Origin: Alteromonadaceae bacterium 2753L.S.0a.02
Lineage (GTDB): Bacteria > Pseudomonadota > Gammaproteobacteria > Pseudomonadales > Cellvibrionaceae
DNA length: 64,000 nucleotides
Reading direction: 5' to 3'
Assembly: GCA_007827375.1 (NCBI GenBank)
Contig: VISH01000002.1
Coordinates: forward strand, 3,187,001-3,251,000
Position numbers and translations under genes: made by a program. Shown in pieces: positions 60,791 to 64,000 of the stretch. The notes below the pieces were generated by a model that was not told the origin of the DNA, did no database searches, and saw only the letters and a program-made list of their open reading frames with translations. Positions within the stretch are counted from its first letter, which is position 1, and every line of letters begins with the position of its first letter.

Positions 60791-61759
60791 TCATTCTTTT
60801 AACTGGTTAAAAGATACTCTACGCGACACGCATTCAACCATAAGTACCAATAATAACCCTAAAGCACAGAATATTAATGCTGCAAATAAATCTGAGCTCT
60901 GTCCATTCAATTGCGTATAAGTGTGGGGCAATACATTCTGTTGAACTAAAGGCACCACCTCGCCATGGCGATTAGTTGTGGTTTCGAGTGTATGCTTCCA
61001 GGGCCAGGTTACATTTAGTGAACCTATTAAAAACCCAATTAACGTGGCAAGTGTTACCTGGTGAAAGTTATCGAGTAACCAGGAAAGAAACCTCGAGAAC
61101 ACCAACAGCCCCGCAACACAGCCCATGGCAATACTTGCCAAAGCAACAATATCGAGCTCCGAAATAGCAGCGAGAACTACAGGGTAAAGGCCTACCAACA
61201 ACAAGATAAAACTGCCGGATATCCCCGGTAGAATCATCGCGCAAATCGCGACGAATCCCCCCGCGAACAATATCCACCAATGTCCTGGCAGTTGAGTTGG
61301 CGTCGCAATAGATACTCCAAACACGAACAAAGCTCCAAGTGCACAAGCAAGCAGATCTTGCCCGCGCCAACCAGGTTGACGTTTAACAAGCAAAACAATG
61401 GAAGCGGCGATTAAGCCCGAGAAAAACGCCCAAACCAGCAAGGGGTGATGGTGAAGCGCATAGCCAATGAGAGCTGCGAACGTTTTAAGGCTAATAAGAA
61501 TTCCCCCAAACACGGCCAGTAGGAAGAAGCCGTTTATGTGACTCCATGCCGCACCAAAACCTTCTTTAAAAAGAATTTTTATCGCTTGTGGCCCGATTTG
61601 CTTCAAGGAATGCAGCAGTTCATCATAAATGCCGGTGATGAGCGCGATAGTGCCACCTGAAACGCCTGGAACAATATCCGCAGCGCCCATGGCCATACCT
61701 TTCATTACCAGGGGGAAGTAGTCACGGGCTGAGCGCGACCGATTAATAGGGTCTGTCAT
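60791..61759 (-). CDS. DUF368 polytopic membrane protein
   Basis: A 322-residue inner-membrane protein with about eight to ten hydrophobic segments. MGMAMGAADIVPGVSGGTIA-type residues at the start (KGMAMGAADIVPGVSGGTIA) and the mid-protein AMILPGISGSFILLL are the paired signature repeats of DUF368, a family linked in the literature to undecaprenyl phosphate translocation. The start ATG at 61759 has AGGA ahead; the frame opens at 61825. It lies between pcm and nlpD on the same strand. Function is therefore possibly recycling of the C55-P lipid carrier. Confidence 0.88.
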   Translation of the reverse strand: MTDPINRSRSARDYFPLVMKGMAMGAADIVPGVSGGTIALITGIYDELLHSLKQIGPQAIKILFKEGFGAAWSHINGFFLLAVFGGILISLKTFAALIGYALHHHPLLVWAFFSGLIAASIVLLVKRQPGWRGQDLLACALGALFVFGVSIATPTQLPGHWWILFAGGFVAICAMILPGISGSFILLLVGLYPVVLAAISELDIVALASIAMGCVAGLLVFSRFLSWLLDNFHQVTLATLIGFLIGSLNVTWPWKHTLETTTNRHGEVVPLVQQNVLPHTYTQLNGQSSDLFAALIFCALGLLLVLMVECVSRRVSFNQLKE

Positions 61760-61937
61760 TCTGGTAGAGATCCTTATGCTTTTTTTTGTAAACAGGTTCA
61801 ATAAAACTAGTAACCCAGTAATCAACTAGGTCTTTTTTCGAAGACTTTCGGTTTGGAAGCTCTCAGCGAACTTTAATCTATGAGGAAACCTCCACGCATC
61901 ACACGATACTGGTAATTCGATTTGGGAACGTTGAATT

Positions 61938-62609
61938 TTAACGGGTTACCCCGGAGAGTAAGGGGACGAAGCGCACCGGTTCCAACTCCTGGGTTTTGTA
62001 CTCGGTGCTGTCTTCTATACGCACCACGAGCGTGAGTATCTGCTCGTTGGCACCCACCGGAATCACTAACACTCCGTTTGGGGCAAGCTGAGCAAGCAAA
62101 CTCTCGGGGATTTCCCGTGGCGCGGCGGCAGAGAGAATACCGTCGAATTGTGCGTCTTCCGGCCAACCCAAAGCACCATCGGCATGGCGAAACTGCACAT
62201 TGCGTACGTTTAAGCGACGCAAGCGTTCTTTGGCCTGCAGTTGCAGTGGCTGAATACGCTCTACACTGAACACTTCCGGTACCAACTGCGCCAAGATTGC
62301 GGTTTGATACCCACAACCTGTGCCGATTTCGAGTACGCGCGAAATAGCGCCGCCGGCACCCAAAAGTACCTCAGTCATACGGGCAACGATGTAAGGCTGT
62401 GAGATGGTTTGACCGTGCCCAATGGGAAGCGCCGTATCTTCATACGCACGATGAGCAAGCGCTTCTTCGAGAAAAATATGCCTTGGGGTGTTCGCCATCA
62501 CGTCAAGTACCAACGGATCGCTTACCCCTTGATCAATCAGCCGCTGAATCAGCCGATCTCTTGTGCGTTTGGACGTCATGCCCACGCCTTCTAATTCAAG
62601 TCGATTCAC
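61938..62609 (-). CDS. pcm: Protein-L-isoaspartate O-methyltransferase
   Basis: A 223-residue SAM-dependent methyltransferase with ALPIGHGQTISQPYIVARMT (substrate and cap region, about residues 80-99), motif I VLEIGTGCGYQTAIL (about 115-129) and FDGILSAAAPREIPESLLAQL. It repairs isoaspartyl residues in damaged proteins and is induced in stationary phase in relatives. It stands immediately after truD, without the surE gene normally between them. TCTAATTCA-type ribosome-binding bases precede the ATG; an internal ATG at residue 11 (MTSKRTRDRL) is an alternative start. Confidence 0.95.
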   Translation of the reverse strand: MNRLELEGVGMTSKRTRDRLIQRLIDQGVSDPLVLDVMANTPRHIFLEEALAHRAYEDTALPIGHGQTISQPYIVARMTEVLLGAGGAISRVLEIGTGCGYQTAILAQLVPEVFSVERIQPLQLQAKERLRRLNVRNVQFRHADGALGWPEDAQFDGILSAAAPREIPESLLAQLAPNGVLVIPVGANEQILTLVVRIEDSTEYKTQELEPVRFVPLLSGVTR

Positions 62610-62673
62610 TGTTCACCCAACCACTTTTCAGAGTGCGCAAACTATATCACATGAGAATGGCAGCACCCGCCAA

Positions 62674-63708
62674 TTATTGGGGTAATGCCGGGGCCGATTG
62701 GTTGTCTAAAACACAGAGTTCGCGCAGCACGGCCGTAGCAAAGGTACCGGGCGGTAGGGCGAACCCGAGGACGAGTTTGTCGCCTTCGATTTCCCAGGTC
62801 ATTTTTTGTGGTAGCAGTACCAGTGCACGTCGCTCCTGCGACAGACCAGCGTGTTCGAGCACATGTTGCCAATTACTCCACTCTTGTAGGATGCCCTGCT
62901 CAAATTCTGCAAGCTGAGCGGACACGACGGGTCTACCCCGCCCCCATAACGGACCCGTCGCCGGTTCATCGAATCGCTCCAACGCCCATGTTGCGTCGGC
63001 GACGCGGGCCGACAACACCCGGTTAAATAACCAGGATCGCGCGGCCGATTGCGCCATGACCTTTTTGCCGCGGTTGCGAATCGTTTCGCCCAGGCTCATC
63101 CAGCGATACGCCCAATAAAGATTGCTGCCCTGATTGCCAAAACGCTGTTCCCCGAAATAATTAGGAACACCCATCGCACTTATTTGTTCCAGTTTGGGCT
63201 TTTGCGCTTCGACATCAGCAACATCACGAAGGGTAATCACAAAACGATTGGCTTGATGACCACCGCGTCTTAATTTTTTGTTATGACGCGTCACCTCCAA
63301 GACCTCAACTTGAGCGTCTAAACGCTCTGCCAAATTGCCCAGAAAGTGCTCGTGTTCATCACTCGGCTTGGGCAGATGCAGGCTAAACCATTGGGTGGTT
63401 TTAGCATGGCGGTCTTTCAAACCACAGAAACCCACATCCACAGGGCGAATGCCAAACAGCTTCGCCAACTGCTCGGCAACCCAACCGGTATTTTCACCTC
63501 GTTTCAATATTTTGAGACAGAGATGCTCACCGGAACCACTTAATGGCGCAGGCAAATCTTCATCCACGACAAAGTCGTCGACTTCACTGCGAAACTTGGC
63601 GTGAAAGCTTGGAGCGCCGTAGGCAAAATTAAAATTCAAATCGAAGTCCGGTACCTCTGGAGCAACAACAGAGCTCGATTTTTCAGCGGAATGGGATTCA
63701 GTAGTCAT
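62674..63708 (-). CDS. truD: tRNA pseudouridine(13) synthase TruD
   Basis: A 344-residue enzyme (ATG 63708; the frame reaches back to 63750). The motifs KFRSEVDDFVVDEDLP and FGIRPVDVGFCGLKDRHAKTTQWFSL (catalytic Asp in GLKDRHA, about residue 90) and PNYFGEQRFG, NRGKKVMAQSAARSWLFN match TruD. It makes pseudouridine 13 in tRNA-Glu. The start overlaps the end of ispF by eleven bases, so translation is coupled. Gene order ispF-truD is standard. Confidence 0.96.
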   Translation of the reverse strand: MTTESHSAEKSSSVVAPEVPDFDLNFNFAYGAPSFHAKFRSEVDDFVVDEDLPAPLSGSGEHLCLKILKRGENTGWVAEQLAKLFGIRPVDVGFCGLKDRHAKTTQWFSLHLPKPSDEHEHFLGNLAERLDAQVEVLEVTRHNKKLRRGGHQANRFVITLRDVADVEAQKPKLEQISAMGVPNYFGEQRFGNQGSNLYWAYRWMSLGETIRNRGKKVMAQSAARSWLFNRVLSARVADATWALERFDEPATGPLWGRGRPVVSAQLAEFEQGILQEWSNWQHVLEHAGLSQERRALVLLPQKMTWEIEGDKLVLGFALPPGTFATAVLRELCVLDNQSAPALPQ

Positions 63709-64000
63709 GTTTAATAAGCACGGTGGAAAAAGCAGCAAGACCATCAGCAACTTGTGCTATCGGTCCGCAGCTTGCGTCATTTAATTTGAGGTTTACGGAG
63801 CCAGTATCAATCGCCAGATCTTCAGCGATGCCCTGCTTTATGACCGACAGATAAGTTTGCAGTTGAATATCTCGTGTGATTACGGATGCATCGATGTTAC
63901 AAATTTCATGGCCCAATTTTTTAAGCCGCGCGCCAATCATGCGTAACAACGAACGGCTATCCGCAAAGCGAAAATCGGGATTCGACCTCGGAAATTCCGT
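63698..64000 (-). CDS. ispF: 2-C-methyl-D-erythritol 2,4-cyclodiphosphate synthase IspF, C-terminal part
   Basis: The minus-strand frame runs from the window edge (64000) to 63698, giving FADSRSLLRMIGARLKKLG, CNIDASVITRDIQLQTYL and a C-terminal end; the Asp-Ser-Arg segment near the start and the DASV-type strand fit IspF. IspF converts CDP-methylerythritol diphosphate to the cyclodiphosphate in the MEP isoprenoid pathway. The C-terminus (SCGPIAQVADGLAAFSTVLI) is less conserved than the usual EKLGFTGRGEGIAA, so some divergence is present. The start is outside the window. Confidence 0.88.
   Translation of the reverse strand, partial: TEFPRSNPDFRFADSRSLLRMIGARLKKLGHEICNIDASVITRDIQLQTYLSVIKQGIAEDLAIDTGSVNLKLNDASCGPIAQVADGLAAFSTVLIKHDY

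Overview
The window looks like the chromosome of a marine, polymer-degrading gammaproteobacterium close to Cellvibrionaceae (the Teredinibacter/Saccharophagus type). Three things suggest this: the gene order of the housekeeping half (csrA, lysC, alaS, recX-recA-pncC, mutS-fdxA-xth, rpoS-nlpD-pcm-truD-ispF), a lipoprotein with a long polyserine linker, and large TonB-dependent receptors. The assignment is inference from gene content, not from a database search.

Positions 1 to about 22.87 kb appear to be part of an integrated mobile element whose left end lies outside the window. Its right end is a large serine recombinase whose reading frame runs straight into a tRNA-Arg(ACG) gene, the likely attachment site. 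Element functions seen are an ArdA antirestriction protein, a GC-rich stretch full of inverted repeats (possible transfer origin), and a VirD4/TraG-like coupling ATPase followed by small membrane and periplasmic genes including a VWA-like secreted protein. No relaxase or mating-pair genes are visible. Cargo comprises a 1820-residue RTX protein with a small membrane protein in front of it, and two back-to-back (convergent) operons between 8.1 and 14.9 kb.

The first cargo operon (8196-12265, +) is the most unusual part of the window. Six translationally coupled genes encode an acyl-carrier-protein-like protein, an XRE regulator, an ImmA/IrrE-type Zn peptidase, a divergent thymidylate-synthase-like protein, a protein resembling the helical 5-hmdU kinase/alpha-glutamyl-putrescinyl-thymine pyrophosphorylase family, and a MazG-like nucleotide pyrophosphohydrolase. 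A 41-bp perfect palindrome overlaps its promoter. I propose a regulated pyrimidine-modification or nucleotide-based conflict system. The second cargo operon (14934-12359, -) encodes an OLD-family ATPase/TOPRIM nuclease and a short UvrD-like helicase, that is, a Gabija-like pair.

Immediately right of the tRNA-Arg is a complete Wadjet-type SMC anti-plasmid system (jetABCD, 23.15-30.12 kb), so antiviral and anti-plasmid modules flank the integration site on both sides. A TonB-dependent receptor follows.

From 34 kb on the region is core chromosome: tRNA-Ser(GCU) with an unusual 32-bp hairpin repeating its 3' end, csrA, lysC, alaS, a HIT protein, a Trm112-like protein, an M23 peptidase, a YheT-like hydrolase, recX, recA with a LexA box, and pncC/cinA. 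A decayed patch (44.8-48.4 kb) holds fragments of an SARP-like regulator/hydrolase fusion, an AraC regulator and a MetA-pathway-type outer-membrane protein around two intact small genes. Then come a second TonB receptor, a polyserine lipoprotein with BspA/DUF285 repeats, mutS, fdxA, an ExoIII-type nuclease, and on the minus strand rpoS, nlpD, a DUF368 membrane protein, pcm, truD and the C-terminal part of ispF. The surE gene usually found between truD and pcm is absent.
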